Notes: generated from the letters alone by a model not told the origin. Shown: positions 16,947 to 27,187, counted from the first letter of the stretch. The stretch is DNA of 64,000 nucleotides from Wocania arenilitoris (GCF_021728535.1 NZ_JAKKDU010000011.1:62001-126000); one strand, 5' to 3'. Numbers and translations: made by a program.

Positions 16947-18065
16947 ATGAAGCGTAAAAATCTTATTGCATTAATTGCTATACACTTTATAATTAGTTGT
17001 AATACATTAGAACCAACAGCTAAATTAAAACTTAATAATATTCAGGTAATAGGTAGTCACAATAGTTACAAGAAAAGTATTGAACCAGCACTACTTGAGA
17101 TAGCGAAACAAACCGTTACTAAATCTGTTGAAGCACTACAATATTCGCATGTTTCTTTAACAGAGCAGCTAAACAATTACGGCTTAAGAAATCTGGAAAT
17201 TGATGTTGTTGTTGATACAGAGGGAGGAAAGTTTGCCAACCCGGTTGGTATTGAACTTTTAAAACAAAACGAAATTGAACCACAGCCATACGATACTTTA
17301 GGATTGCTAAACACAAAAGGGTTTAAGGTGATACACATTCCGGATCTTGACTTTAGAACTACTTGCTATCGCTTGGTAGACTGCCTGAATGAAATTAAAG
17401 CCTGGTCTGATGCGCATCCAAGACATTTACCAATTGCTATAACATTTAATGCTAAAACTGAAAATTTAGAAATTGAAGGTTTTCAAGAATTGCTTCCTTT
17501 TACAGCTAAAGTATTTAATGATTTAGAAAGAGAAATCCTATCGGAATTGCCTAGGTCCAAACTCATTACACCTGACGATGTAAGGGGTGATTTTTATACT
17601 CTGGAGGAAGCTGTAAAAGCCAATAATTGGCCTACATTAGAGGATGCTAGAGGAAAGATTATTTTAGTTTTAGATGAAGAAGGGGAAAAGCGTGATGTTT
17701 ATATCAAAGGACATCCGTCTTTAAAAGGAAGGTTGTTTTTTACCAATTCAAAACCTGGAACACCAGAAGCAGCTTTTTTAATTGTAAATAATCCAATAAA
17801 GTATCAAGATTCCATAAAAGCATTGGTTAGAGCCGGATATTTAGTGCGTACACGTGCTGATGCAGATACCAGGGAAGCTAGAACCGGTGACTATACTAAG
17901 TTTAAAGCAGCATTAAACTCCGGAGCACATTATATAAGTACCGATTATTACCAAGAGGATAAAAGTCTAAATACAAATTACGAGATTGAAATGCCTAATG
18001 GTGTTGTTGGGCGCTGTAACCCCGTTTTACTAGTAAAACCATTTTTAAACGTAGATTTGGAATAA
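16947..18065 (+). CDS. PI-PLC-like, Ca2+-dependent phosphoinositide phospholipase C family (PI-PLC-C1)
   Basis: This lipoprotein of 372 residues (leader MKRKNLIALIAIHFIISC) resembles the bacterial and fungal PI-PLC-C1 group. The catalytic histidine region VIGSHNSYKKS lies near residue 35, followed by LTEQLNNYGLRNLEIDVVVD with the metal-binding Glu and Asp, and a second region HPRHLPIAITFNAKTEN. The C-terminal part has DEEGEKRDVYIKG and ISTDYYQED. Such enzymes cleave phosphatidylinositol or inositol-phosphate esters, releasing inositol phosphates. In this window it shares the neighbourhood with broken inositol oxygenase and symporter genes and a full iol operon, which supports, but does not prove, an inositol-lipid substrate. 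It is isolated between relics, on the plus strand. Confidence 0.83.
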   Translation: MKRKNLIALIAIHFIISCNTLEPTAKLKLNNIQVIGSHNSYKKSIEPALLEIAKQTVTKSVEALQYSHVSLTEQLNNYGLRNLEIDVVVDTEGGKFANPVGIELLKQNEIEPQPYDTLGLLNTKGFKVIHIPDLDFRTTCYRLVDCLNEIKAWSDAHPRHLPIAITFNAKTENLEIEGFQELLPFTAKVFNDLEREILSELPRSKLITPDDVRGDFYTLEEAVKANNWPTLEDARGKIILVLDEEGEKRDVYIKGHPSLKGRLFFTNSKPGTPEAAFLIVNNPIKYQDSIKALVRAGYLVRTRADADTREARTGDYTKFKAALNSGAHYISTDYYQEDKSLNTNYEIEMPNGVVGRCNPVLLVKPFLNVDLE

Positions 18066-18333
18066 AATAGGGTCTGATTTAAGGCTTTTTGAATTTATTT
18101 TTGGTTCCACTCTTTAGGTAATAAAGTCTTTAACCTCTGCTATATCAAAATTGTGGTTTATAATATAATATTTACTTGAGGGAGAGGTTCGTATTTTAGA
18201 TTTCAAAATTTTATTAAAAATTTTGAAGTGTGTTTATAAAAAGGCGTAATTAATGCATGTTTTTCAATTTATCTAATACAATATGATCCTTTAATATGCC
18301 TTTTGATCTGAAGTTATTATTTATGATATCAGT

Positions 18334-19578
18334 CAGGGCAAACTCATACTTTTTGTTTAGAATTTAATTGAGTATAGTGGCTCACTATTTATCTAAAAAT
18401 CAATGATTTAATTGTTGTTTTTTATATCAAAATATTGTATATTATATTGATAATCAATATTTTATGTGTTTTGAAAACAACAAATAAGTTTAAGTCTATT
18501 TTCGGCAAAATAGACGACCCAAGAAGCGATATAAACAAACTTCATCAATTAGATGACATCCTTCTTATTGGCATAATTTCGGTAATCTGTGCAGCAGATA
18601 CTTGGAAAGATATGGAGACATACGCCAAGGCAAAAGAAGATTTTTTACGTTCGTTCCTAGATTTGCCTAATGGTATCCCCCGACGATACTTTTAACCGTG
18701 TCTTTTCATCGATTGATTCAGAACAATTTGAAGTTTGCTTTATAGATTGGGTTTCTGATTGGATAGATTTAACTGGCGGTGAAATTATTCCAATAGATGG
18801 TAAAACCTTACGAGGTGCTAAGTCTAACGGTAAAAAATCACCGTTTCATATGGTGAGCGCTTGGGCAAGTAAAAACAATATGGTTTTAGGACAAGTAAAG
18901 GTTAATGAAAAATCTAATGAAATTACTGCCATTCCAAAACTGTTAGAACTCATAACCATTAAAGGTTGTATTATAACCATTGACGCTATGGGTTGCCAAG
19001 AAAATATTGCACGGGCTATCATAAAACAAGAGGCAGACTATATCTTGGCTGTAAAAGACAATCAAAAGCAATTACATCAAGATGTCCAAGACGAATTTGG
19101 ATTTGGTAAGAACATAGAAAAGTACACACATCAAGATTTAGGTCATGGTAGAATAGAAACAAGAACCTGTAGTGTTATTACAGATTTTAAGTTCATTCAA
19201 CAAGATACTAAATGGGATGCTTTACAAAGCATTATTAAAATAGAGTTAAAAACTCTGATAAACCAACAGAAACAGCTACACGATATTACATCTCAAGTCT
19301 AAAAACCGATGCTAAATCATTTCAAAAAGCAATAAGACTACATTGGGGAATTGAAAATAAATTGCATTGGGTGCTAGATCTTGCTTTTGGTGAAGATGCC
19401 TCTAGAAAAAGAACAGGAAATGCTGCGCAAAACTTCTCTATACTTGGGAAAATGGCTTTAACCCTACTCAAAAAAGACACCATAACTAAACAAGGTATTA
19501 AAGGAAAAAGACTTAAAACTGCCTACGACAACAACTATTTATTAGATATACTTGGAAATAAAGTGTGAGTTTGCCCTG
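18334..19578 (+). mobile_element. ISAs1-type insertion sequence, 1245 bp, frameshifted
   Basis: The ends are a 16-base inverted repeat with one mismatch: CAGGGCAAACTCATAC at 18334-18349 and GTGTGAGTTTGCCCTG at 19563-19578. Between them lies a transposase of the ISAs1 group. The bases flanking the two ends do not show a direct repeat of 8-10 bases, so one side has been rearranged since insertion. The right end abuts the C-terminal piece of a GH3 gene whose N-terminal part is not on the left side. Confidence 0.85.
18435..19568 (+). pseudogene. ISAs1 family transposase, two frameshifts
   Basis: Three consecutive frames rebuild one DDE transposase. The N-terminal domain reads IFGKIDDPRSDINKLHQLDD and ends LDLPNGIP. 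After a frameshift near 18675 the frame continues SPDDTFNRVFSSID, then IIPIDGKTLRGAK with the first catalytic Asp, and TIDAMGCQ. After a second frameshift near 19260 it runs ETATRYYISSLKTDAKSFQK, LHWGIENKLHWVLDLAFGED with the catalytic Glu, to the end at 19568. Both breaks make the copy inactive unless frameshifting occurs. Confidence 0.85.
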
Positions 19579-19579
19579 A

Positions 19580-20167
19580 GGGGAACAAGGAGGGAATGCC
19601 GTGGCAAATATAATTTTTGGTGATGTTAATCTATCAGGTAAGCTTCCTGTTTCATATCCTCAAAGTGTTAGTCATGTACCTGTATTTTATAGTCACCAGC
19701 CATCAGGAAGGGGGTTTTACCATCAACCCGGAACACTTGAAAAACCTGAGCGCGATTATGTGTTTAGCTCTACTGAACCACTATATCCTTTTGGATATGG
19801 GCTAAGTTACACAACATTTGAATTTTCAGATTTGGTAGTGGAACAAAATGAAATATCCAAAGAACAAAGCATGAAACTTTCAATAAACATAAAGAATACA
19901 GGAACAAAGGCAGGCAAGGAAGTGGTACAGGTCTATATTAATGATAAAATAAGTTCGGTGGCAACGCCAGTTAAAAAATTAAAAGCCTTTAAAAAAGTTG
20001 AGCTTAGCTCATCAGAATCTAAAGTCATTGAGTTTGAGATACCCTGTTCAGAATTAGGTCTATGGGACAGAAACATGGAATACGTAATTGATCCAAGCGA
20101 ATTTGAAATTATGGTTGGAAGCTCATCCAAAGACATTACACTTACCAAATCGGTTTACATTAAATAG
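19580..20167 (+). pseudogene. GH3 beta-glucosidase-like, C-terminal remnant
   Basis: The frame begins GEQGGNAVANIIFGDVNLSG right after the ISAs1 end and is the end of the GH3 second domain, continuing with the Pro-rich KLPVSYPQS and YPFGYGLSYTTFEFSDL, then a fibronectin type III-like domain (about residues 80-185) ending SVYIK. GH3 enzymes are usually 700-800 residues; only about 195 remain and the nucleophile domain is missing. A GTG at 19601 could start translation but the product would not be an enzyme. Confidence 0.85.
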
Positions 20168-20220
20168 GCCTTTTGAATGAGAATGCCCGTGAGTATAAAA
20201 GGTGTTGATTATATTGCTTA

Positions 20221-20724
20221 TTGGGGTTATATTTGGGTTGTACTGCTCAATCTAATAAAAAGTCTTTAGAGGTAATGATATTCCTATTTCCCGAAATGCT
20301 AGAACAGGCAAAAATCACATTGGATAAGTTAGATTCTGCTGTTGAAGATGCAGTTATACAAGGGAATGGAGATTTACATTCATTACTATATGCAAAGGAT
20401 AACCAAATTGTTTTAAGGTTAGCCAAAAACGATGTTTATGATGCGCGGATTGATACTAAAGAAGACAAAGAACTTGCACGAATTGATATCAAAACAGGAA
20501 AAACATCCCGCCAACTTGATTTGCCCCCAAGTTGGGATAAGCCTTATCCTTTATCTATAAACTTTGCGAATATAGAAATAGATTATTCGGGAAGCCAACA
20601 GACGATTATCGATGTTTTTCGTGCCAGTGCCAATATTAATGAGGGAGAGATAATTGTTAGGGCATTATTACAAGATAATGTGTATTATATTAAAACAGTA
20701 TATAATATTAAATTAAAAGCATAA
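20221..20724 (+). pseudogene. N-terminal remnant of a glycoside-hydrolase-like lipoprotein
   Basis: About 167 residues read GLYLGCTAQSNKK (leader remnant with lipobox cysteine), then VIQGNGDLHSLLYAKDNQIV, VLRLAKNDVYDARIDTKEDK and DLPPSWDKPYPLSINFANIE. The pattern 'GNGDL...L.KNDV.DAR' is familiar from the N-terminal beta domain of some large uncharacterised bacterial glycosidase-like proteins of roughly 700 residues. The frame ends early after TVYNIKLKA, and an in-frame TGA lies just upstream of the leader. The catalytic part is absent. The exact family is not certain. Confidence 0.5.
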
Positions 20725-21002
20725 GACTTAATGATGGCATAAGAGGCCTTTTAATAGCTAAAAATAATGATTCATTGCAGTTAGTTGAAATTAACAACTT
20801 GCCATGAAGTATTTAGAACTTTAAAGATTTATGTTGATAACTAATTCTTTGTTATAACTAAGATTTGTTTTTCAATATCTTACTTTCGAATAATATATTT
20901 GTAATTTAACCCAAAAATTACAAAGGCTTATTATTAGATAAATTTTTATAGTCCAAAATAAAAATTCATGAAATTTTTAATAAAAAAAGATAATTTAAAA
21001 GA

Positions 21003-22652
21003 ATGAATACCCTAAAAATATTTTTTAAGAGAAGCATCTTGTTAATTTCTGTCTGTGTTTTGTTTGCCTGTAAAGATAAACAGCCAAACCTTACTAGTGC
21101 TGAAGTAAAACTCAATTTAATTCCGCAACCAAATTTTGTAAAGACATACAGCGAAAAATTTGTTATAAATGAGAATACGGTTGTTTATTATCCTGAATCG
21201 AATCAAGATTTAAAAAAACAAGCAGATATAGTTGAAGATATAATTTTTGAACATACAGGTTTAAGACTGTCGTTACAGGGATATTCTAAAGTCCCAGAAC
21301 GAGGAATTATTCTTATTCAGCCTAAAATAAATGAATCTTTTCCTACCAACGAGTCCTACCAATTAGAAATAAGAAGTCAAAATATTTTACTTTCTGCCGC
21401 AACAGTTAAAGGTCTGTTTTACGGGATACAAACATTTAGGCAACTTTTGCCACTTGAAAATAATAATGATACAGTAGAAGTTACGTGTTTGGACATTAAA
21501 GACACACCACGATTGCCATATAGGGGCATGATGCTTGATCCTGCAAGGCATTTTCTGCCAGTTAAGGATATAAAAAAATATATTAACGCCATTGCTATTT
21601 ATAAATTTAATACCCTACACCTGCACCTTTCAGACGATCAAGGTTGGCGCATAGAAATTAAAAAATATCCCAAGTTAATGGAGTTGGCGACTGTAAGAAA
21701 AGAGACGGATGGCGATGGCATGCCACATAGGGGCTATTATACTCAGGACGAGTTAAAAGATATTGTAGCCTATGCCAAAGAACGATTTATAGAAGTCATT
21801 CCAGAGTTGGATGTTCCAGGACATAGTCAGGCAATGCTTGTAGCCTATCCTGAATTAACTTGTTTTCCCGATAACTTTGAAGTTAGAACTACGCCAGGAG
21901 TATCCAAAAATTTGTTATGCGCTGGTAATGAAAAAGTATTTGAGTTTTATGGTAACGTATATAAAGAATTAGCCCCTATTTTTACTGCTGAAAAGTTTCA
22001 TATAGGTGGAGATGAAGCGCCTTTGGATCACTGGGAAGCATGTCCCAAATGTCAGAAGAGGATTAAGGATAATAATTTAGAAAGTCCTCAGCATCTAATG
22101 AGCTATTTTTTTGAACGGATAAGTGATACCTTGGCAAAACAAGGTAAGACGCCTCAAATATGGTATGAGTTAGATGTGCCATTTTATCCAAAAGCCAGTA
22201 CCATGTATACATGGCGTGGTGGTTTAACTCCAAAAACTATTGAAAAATCTAGAGAAATGGGCTATGAATTAATATGCTCCCCAGCAGAACATGCCTATTT
22301 TGATTATCCACAAGGTAAAGGAGAAGAAACTTGTGATTGGATGAACTATTTGCCATTAGAGCAAGTGTATAAACTTGACCCAGGGTATGGATTGCCAGAA
22401 AAGGAGCAAGCCCATATAATTGGTGTTGAAGCAACTATTTGGGGCGAATATGTTAAAGATATAGATAGAGCATTTTATATGACCTTCCCAAGAGCTATGG
22501 CTTTAGTTGAAGCGGGATGGACAGAAATGGAAAATAGAGAATGGAATAGTTTTAAGTCAAGGCTTAGAAGCAATTTACAGATATTAGAACGGAAAGGTAT
22601 AAATTTTAGAGAACCGAAGGAGTTGGCACAAGACGAATTTTATTTACAATAA
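21003..22652 (+). CDS. GH20 beta-N-acetylhexosaminidase lipoprotein
   Basis: This protein of 549 residues is an exported lipoprotein (leader ending CVLFACKDK). An N-terminal GH20b domain (about residues 35-165) is followed by the TIM barrel. Diagnostic motifs are GMMLDPARHFLP, NTLHLHLSDDQGWRIEIKKY, PELDVPGHSQAML, and the catalytic Asp-Glu pair in KFHIGGDEAP, then GVEATIWGEYV and FPRAMALVEAGWT. It removes terminal GlcNAc or GalNAc in beta linkage using the substrate acetamido group. It is intact although both neighbours are broken genes, which suggests it is still under selection or arrived later. Confidence 0.95.
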   Translation: MNTLKIFFKRSILLISVCVLFACKDKQPNLTSAEVKLNLIPQPNFVKTYSEKFVINENTVVYYPESNQDLKKQADIVEDIIFEHTGLRLSLQGYSKVPERGIILIQPKINESFPTNESYQLEIRSQNILLSAATVKGLFYGIQTFRQLLPLENNNDTVEVTCLDIKDTPRLPYRGMMLDPARHFLPVKDIKKYINAIAIYKFNTLHLHLSDDQGWRIEIKKYPKLMELATVRKETDGDGMPHRGYYTQDELKDIVAYAKERFIEVIPELDVPGHSQAMLVAYPELTCFPDNFEVRTTPGVSKNLLCAGNEKVFEFYGNVYKELAPIFTAEKFHIGGDEAPLDHWEACPKCQKRIKDNNLESPQHLMSYFFERISDTLAKQGKTPQIWYELDVPFYPKASTMYTWRGGLTPKTIEKSREMGYELICSPAEHAYFDYPQGKGEETCDWMNYLPLEQVYKLDPGYGLPEKEQAHIIGVEATIWGEYVKDIDRAFYMTFPRAMALVEAGWTEMENREWNSFKSRLRSNLQILERKGINFREPKELAQDEFYLQ

Positions 22653-22992
22653 CTATTAGGCAAAAATTCATGAATAATGATAATGATTTGCCATACAGGT
22701 TGAAAAAGTTATTTAAGTACGGTCTGCTGTGTTAAATTGCCTAAAGTCAAAGTATTGAGTTTGATAAACCTTGTTTAGAGTCGATATTATTGGATATAAA
22801 ATTATGGATGAGTTATAAGCAATGAGAGTTTGAAGTTAAGGAAGTAATAGCTCTATAGCAAATTTATTTATATTAAATCACAGCCCTCCGAAATCTTGCC
22901 GGGTGCACGACAAATTTCCCTTTTAAGCAGCATTTTGACATAATTCAATGATTCTATTCCAATTACCACTTTTGTGAACCACTCTTAATTGT
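22653..22992 (+). other. Non-coding stretch with possible GH3-tail relic and a minus-strand fragment
   Basis: No intact gene. At about 22740-22860 the bases read, in shifting frames, like a decayed GH3 tail (SKVIEFDKPC compared with SKVIEFEIPC in the remnant at 20 kb); this is a weak match. At 22923-22991 the minus strand can encode a C-terminal end reading [20 protein letters not shown] and then NAA, stop, which may be the end of a gene or transposase that replaced the first half of the symporter gene; it was not identified. Confidence 0.35.
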
Positions 22993-24069
22993 GCCATTTT
23001 TGGAGGCTTAAAAATGGTTGCATATACAGATACTATTAATGGATTTGGATTAGTTATTGCAGGTCTTTTAGTTCCGGTGTTCGCATTAATAAGCATTGGA
23101 TATGGAAACCCTATAGAAGGAATAAAATTGGTTTTTGAAAATAGTCCGGAAAAATTTAATATGATTAGCAGGGAAACTGGCATCGGGGAAGGAGCACGTA
23201 ATGCTATATTGCCCTTTGAAGTTTTGTTTATGGGGCTTATGATTAATCAAATTTATTTCTGGACGATGCACCAGTCCATTATTCAGCGTGTACTTGGAGC
23301 TGTTAATTTAAAAGAGGTACAAAAAGGATTGCTTTATACGGGTCTGTTAAAAATATTAGTCCCTCTAATTATTGTTTTTTCTGGTATTATAGGGTTTTAT
23401 TATTTTGGTGAAAGTTTGTATGATAATCCAGATAGTGTTTACCCTTTATTGGTTAAAAAAGTACTTCCGTTATGGTTAACAGGTTTTTTTGTAGCCGTTA
23501 TGATGGGAGCCATTTTAAGTACGTTTAATAGTGCTTTAAATAGTGCAGCCACAGTATTTAGTCTAGGTATTTATAAATGATATATTCATAAAACTGCAAG
23601 TGGGAAAAGTTTGGTTAACATAGAAAAATTAACATTTACATTTTTTGCTATTTTTGCGATAAGCATTGCTTCTTTTGTTGCTAATGCTCCAGAAGGGTTG
23701 TATCAATTATTACAGTAATTAAACGGTATATTTTTTATACCTATTGCCAGTGTAATTATTGCTGGTTTTTTGTTTCCCAGAGTTTTGTCTAGCGGTGTTA
23801 AAATTGGTTTACTTTTCGGGTTAATGTTTTATGTGATAATGTATTATATTGTTGAAATAAACCTTTATTTCGTTTATATTTGGGGTATTGAATTTGTTTT
23901 CAATATAGTAATCATGTATTTAGTGTTGGTATTGTTCAAAAAAGATAAAAAATTTGAAATCGTTGATGAATGCGTTTTAGATTTAAAACCTTGGGAATAT
24001 GTTAAACCATTTAGTTTGATATTAGTAGTTTTTACAATTGTTTTATACATAATTTTTGGAAATATTTAA
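22993..24069 (+). pseudogene. SSS family sodium:solute symporter, 5'-truncated with two nonsense codons
   Basis: The frame starts inside the protein ([20 protein letters not shown]) and follows the intact paralogue at 45358-46935 to its end, with the first roughly 180 residues missing. Two in-frame stops interrupt it: TGA at 23578 where the paralogue has Arg in DVYKRHLGK, and TAA at 23716 where it has Gln in QLLQQLNG. Both are single C-to-T changes (CGA to TGA, CAA to TAA), and no other frameshift is seen. In the intact copy the transporter is linked to inositol genes, and this copy is followed by an inositol oxygenase remnant, so it was probably an inositol importer. Confidence 0.88.
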
Positions 24070-24071
24070 TT

Positions 24072-24884
24072 ATGGGAGAAAAAACCTTTAGAAATTATAC
24101 AGTTCCAGATGTATCTGAAGTTGTAAAAGAACATTATCGAAAAATGTGAAAAAATCAAACATTTGATTATGCTAATCGTATGCATAAAAAATATTTGACC
24201 TTCGATAAACCTTTAGATTTATGGGAAGCCATACGCAGATTAAATGAGCTTGTAGATGTAAGTGATCCCGATTTAGATTTACCGAATGTTCAGCATCTCA
24301 TACAGAGTGCCGAGGCAATACGTGCAGATGGTCGTCCAGATTGGATGCAATTAACAGGGTTAATTCATGATCTTGGCAAAGTAATGTTTCTATGGGGAAA
24401 TGATGAATATGGAACAAGTCAAGCAGAGCAATGAGGTATGGTAGGAGATATTTTTGTTGTAGGCTGTGCCCTTCCAGATTCTTGTGTTTATCCAGAGTTT
24501 AATATGTTAAACTCTGATATGAGTGATTTGCGTTATAACACTAGCACAGGGATTTATGAAAAGGGATGCGGATTGGATAACTTAATGATGGCATGGGGAC
24601 ATGATGAGTACCTCTACCAGGTACTTAAAAACCACAAAGAAAATAAGCTTCCTAAAGAGGCAATGGTTATGATTCGCTATCACTCATTTTATCCATGGCA
24701 TACTGGTGGAAGTTATAGAGAATTAATGACAGAAACAGACGTAGAATACTTAAAAATCATTAAAGACTTTAATAAGTATGATCTGTACACCAAAAGCCCT
24801 AAAACATATAGTTTGGAAAGTGTTATTGATTATTACAAACCAATTGCAGAAAAATATCTAGGCAAAGGCCCTATTTACTGGTAA
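24072..24884 (+). pseudogene. myo-inositol oxygenase (MIOX), two nonsense codons
   Basis: The full-length frame of about 270 codons matches MIOX, the di-iron enzyme that cleaves myo-inositol to glucuronate. Recognisable parts are NQTFDYANRMHKKY, LDLWEAIRRLNELVDVSDPD, TGLIHDLGKVMFLWG with an HD iron-ligand pair, DNLMMAWGHDEYLYQV, RYHSFYPWHTGG, and the end PIAEKYLGKGPIYW. In-frame TGA codons lie at 24147 and 24432; the second replaces the Trp expected before GMVGDIFVVGC (a TGG to TGA change). No frameshift was found, so the decay is recent. MIOX is mostly known from eukaryotes and is uncommon in bacteria. It sits 2 bases after the symporter pseudogene. Confidence 0.9.
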
Positions 24885-24902
24885 ATCAAAAAAGTTATAA
24901 AA

Positions 24903-27134
24903 ATGAGCAGAATAGTTTTTAAATCAATAATTATCATTGTTACATTACTGGTTTCCTGTAAAAACAATGAAATAGTTCAAAATTCAATTGAAATACTTTC
25001 AGGCGACAGTCAAGAAGATATTATACAAAAGTCCGTATTGGTAGTGCCTAAAGAAAATCAATATGCCTGGCAGCAATTAGAGTTTATTGCTTTTGTGCAC
25101 TTTGGCCCAAATACCTTTACAGGTGTAGAGTGGGGTAGCGGTAAAGAGGATCCTAATGTTTTTCAACCAACTGAATTTAATCCCAAACAATGGGTGGATG
25201 TGATGAAAGACGCTGGCATGAAAATGGTAATGTTAACGGCTAAGCATCACGATGGTTTTTGTTTATGGCCCACTTCAACAACACCACATTCTGTAAAAAG
25301 CACTTCGTGGAAAGATGGAAAAGGGGATGTTTTTGGAGACCTTGTTAAAGCAGCAAGGAATGAAGGATTAAAAGTAGGTGTTTATTTATCCCCTGCAGAT
25401 TTGAGTGAAATAGAACGTAAGGGAGGTACCTATGGTAACCATTCTAAACCCAAAAGTATTATTATTCCTTCTGACAAAACATTAAAGGATGCGGCAAGTC
25501 AAACATTTGAATATATTGTTGATGATTATAATGCTCTTTTTTTAAATCAGTTGTATGAATTATTAACTCAATATGGTGACATTGTGGAAGTATGGTTTGA
25601 TGGAGCAAATCCAAAACCAGGTTTAGGTCAGGAATATGATAGAAAGACATGGTACGACCTAATAAAAAAATTACAGCCTAATGCTACAATTGCTGTAAAA
25701 GGTGCAGATGTTAGATGGTGTGGAAATGAAGCGGGCAAAACAAGATCAAGTGAATGGAGTGTAGTTCCCTTACCAGTTCATCCAGATAATTATGATTGGC
25801 CAGATATGACAGATGATGATTTAGGTAGTCGTGAAAAAATTAAAGATGCTGAATACTTATATTGGTATCCGGCTGAAACAAACACTTCTATAAGGATGGG
25901 GTGGTTTTATAGGGATGATGAGCAATATGTTAAAACGGTTGAAACCCTAGTAGATAATTGGTACCGATCTGTAGGTGGTAATACCGTTTTTTTATTAAAT
26001 ATTACACCAGACCGAAGAGGCTTAATACCTGAAAAGGATGCCTTACGATTACAAAGTATGGGTAAAATTATTAAAGAAGCTTTTGCCTATAATTTATCAA
26101 AAAATGCTAGTGTTAAAGCATCATCCATAGATTACAATTATTTGCCAGAAAACGCAATTGATGGAAACATGGAATCGGCGTGGAAGGCAATGGATGGACA
26201 AGAACAAGCTGAATTGGAACTTACTTTGATGGAAGAAAAAGAAGTCAACAGAATTGTTTTACAAGAATGTATAAAAACATTGGGGCAAAGAATAGAAAAA
26301 TTTACTATAGAAGCTAAAATAGATGAAGAATGGAAAGAGATTGTTAATGGAACAACTATTGGATATAAAAATATAAGTAGGTTTAAGACTATTAAAACAA
26401 ATAAATTAAAATTGAAAATATTAGCATCTCGAGTTAGTCCTGCAATTGCTGCTTTCGAAATTTATAATGCCCCTGAAATGTTAACTAACCCTATTATTGT
26501 AAGAAATAAAGAGGGCTTGGTAACGATTAGTTGTAAATCTTTCGACCCAGTGATTTATTATACAACTGATGGCTCTCAGCCTGACCAAAATTCAATACTA
26601 TATACAAAGCCATTTTTAATGGACCAGGGAGGTCTTGTTAAGGCAGTTTCGTATGTAAATGAAGGGAATAATAAAAGTGAAACTATAGAAGCTAGATTGG
26701 GTGTTTGTCCTGCGAAGTGGCAAGTTTTATCATTTAGTGCTGAACAAAAGCTTCATGAAGCTGTTTTGGCAATTGATGGAGATCCTCAAACTTATTGGCA
26801 TACACAATGGGGTGATAACCCTCCTCAAAATCCACATGATATAATTGTTGGTTTAGGTGAAGAATTAGATTTAACTGGTTTTACATACTTGCCAAGAAAT
26901 GATGGTTTGGGGGGTATTTGTAAAAGCTATGTTTTTGAAGTTAGTATGGATGGTAAAAACTGGGAAATTGCTAAAAAAGGTGAGTTTGGTAATATAAAAA
27001 ACAATCCCATAAACCAAATGATGTTTTTCAGCAAGATATATAAAGCAAAATACATACGTTTTACCAGTTTAGACAATATTAACGGTGATGCATACCTATC
27101 TATGGCAGAATTGGGTGTTTTAACAAATAACTAG
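24903..27134 (+). CDS. GH29 alpha-L-fucosidase-like lipoprotein with F5/8 C and chitobiase-like domains
   Basis: This protein of 743 residues has a lipoprotein leader (LLVSC). The GH29 catalytic domain fills about residues 35-390 (AFVHFGPNTFTGVEWGSGKE, MLTAKHHDGFCLWPT, EVWFDGANPKPG with the probable nucleophile Asp). Then come an F5/8 type C (discoidin, CBM32-like) domain at about 395-520, a short chitobiase C-like beta domain (VIYYTTDGSQPDQNS) at about 530-605, and a second F5/8 C domain at about 610-740. It removes alpha-L-fucose, or in some subfamilies alpha-galactose, from glycan ends, with the extra domains binding the glycan. It begins 18 bases after the MIOX remnant. Confidence 0.9.
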   Translation: MSRIVFKSIIIIVTLLVSCKNNEIVQNSIEILSGDSQEDIIQKSVLVVPKENQYAWQQLEFIAFVHFGPNTFTGVEWGSGKEDPNVFQPTEFNPKQWVDVMKDAGMKMVMLTAKHHDGFCLWPTSTTPHSVKSTSWKDGKGDVFGDLVKAARNEGLKVGVYLSPADLSEIERKGGTYGNHSKPKSIIIPSDKTLKDAASQTFEYIVDDYNALFLNQLYELLTQYGDIVEVWFDGANPKPGLGQEYDRKTWYDLIKKLQPNATIAVKGADVRWCGNEAGKTRSSEWSVVPLPVHPDNYDWPDMTDDDLGSREKIKDAEYLYWYPAETNTSIRMGWFYRDDEQYVKTVETLVDNWYRSVGGNTVFLLNITPDRRGLIPEKDALRLQSMGKIIKEAFAYNLSKNASVKASSIDYNYLPENAIDGNMESAWKAMDGQEQAELELTLMEEKEVNRIVLQECIKTLGQRIEKFTIEAKIDEEWKEIVNGTTIGYKNISRFKTIKTNKLKLKILASRVSPAIAAFEIYNAPEMLTNPIIVRNKEGLVTISCKSFDPVIYYTTDGSQPDQNSILYTKPFLMDQGGLVKAVSYVNEGNNKSETIEARLGVCPAKWQVLSFSAEQKLHEAVLAIDGDPQTYWHTQWGDNPPQNPHDIIVGLGEELDLTGFTYLPRNDGLGGICKSYVFEVSMDGKNWEIAKKGEFGNIKNNPINQMMFFSKIYKAKYIRFTSLDNINGDAYLSMAELGVLTNN

Positions 27135-27187
27135 TTTAATTTCTAATTCGGGGAATAGGAGAAAATCCCTCGCCTTAAGACGAAGAC

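Noticed and set aside
18066-18333. Minus-strand reading ending TDIINNNFRSKGILKDHIVL, DKLKNMH before the ISAs1 left end, as a gene remnant.
   Set aside because: Only 27 residues, no family recognised, stops on both sides; too little to call.
20864-20901. TTTG ... TATATTTG as a promoter for the GH20 gene.
   Set aside because: The spacer of about 26 bases is longer than the usual 17-23 and it lies 100 bases from the start; not convincing.
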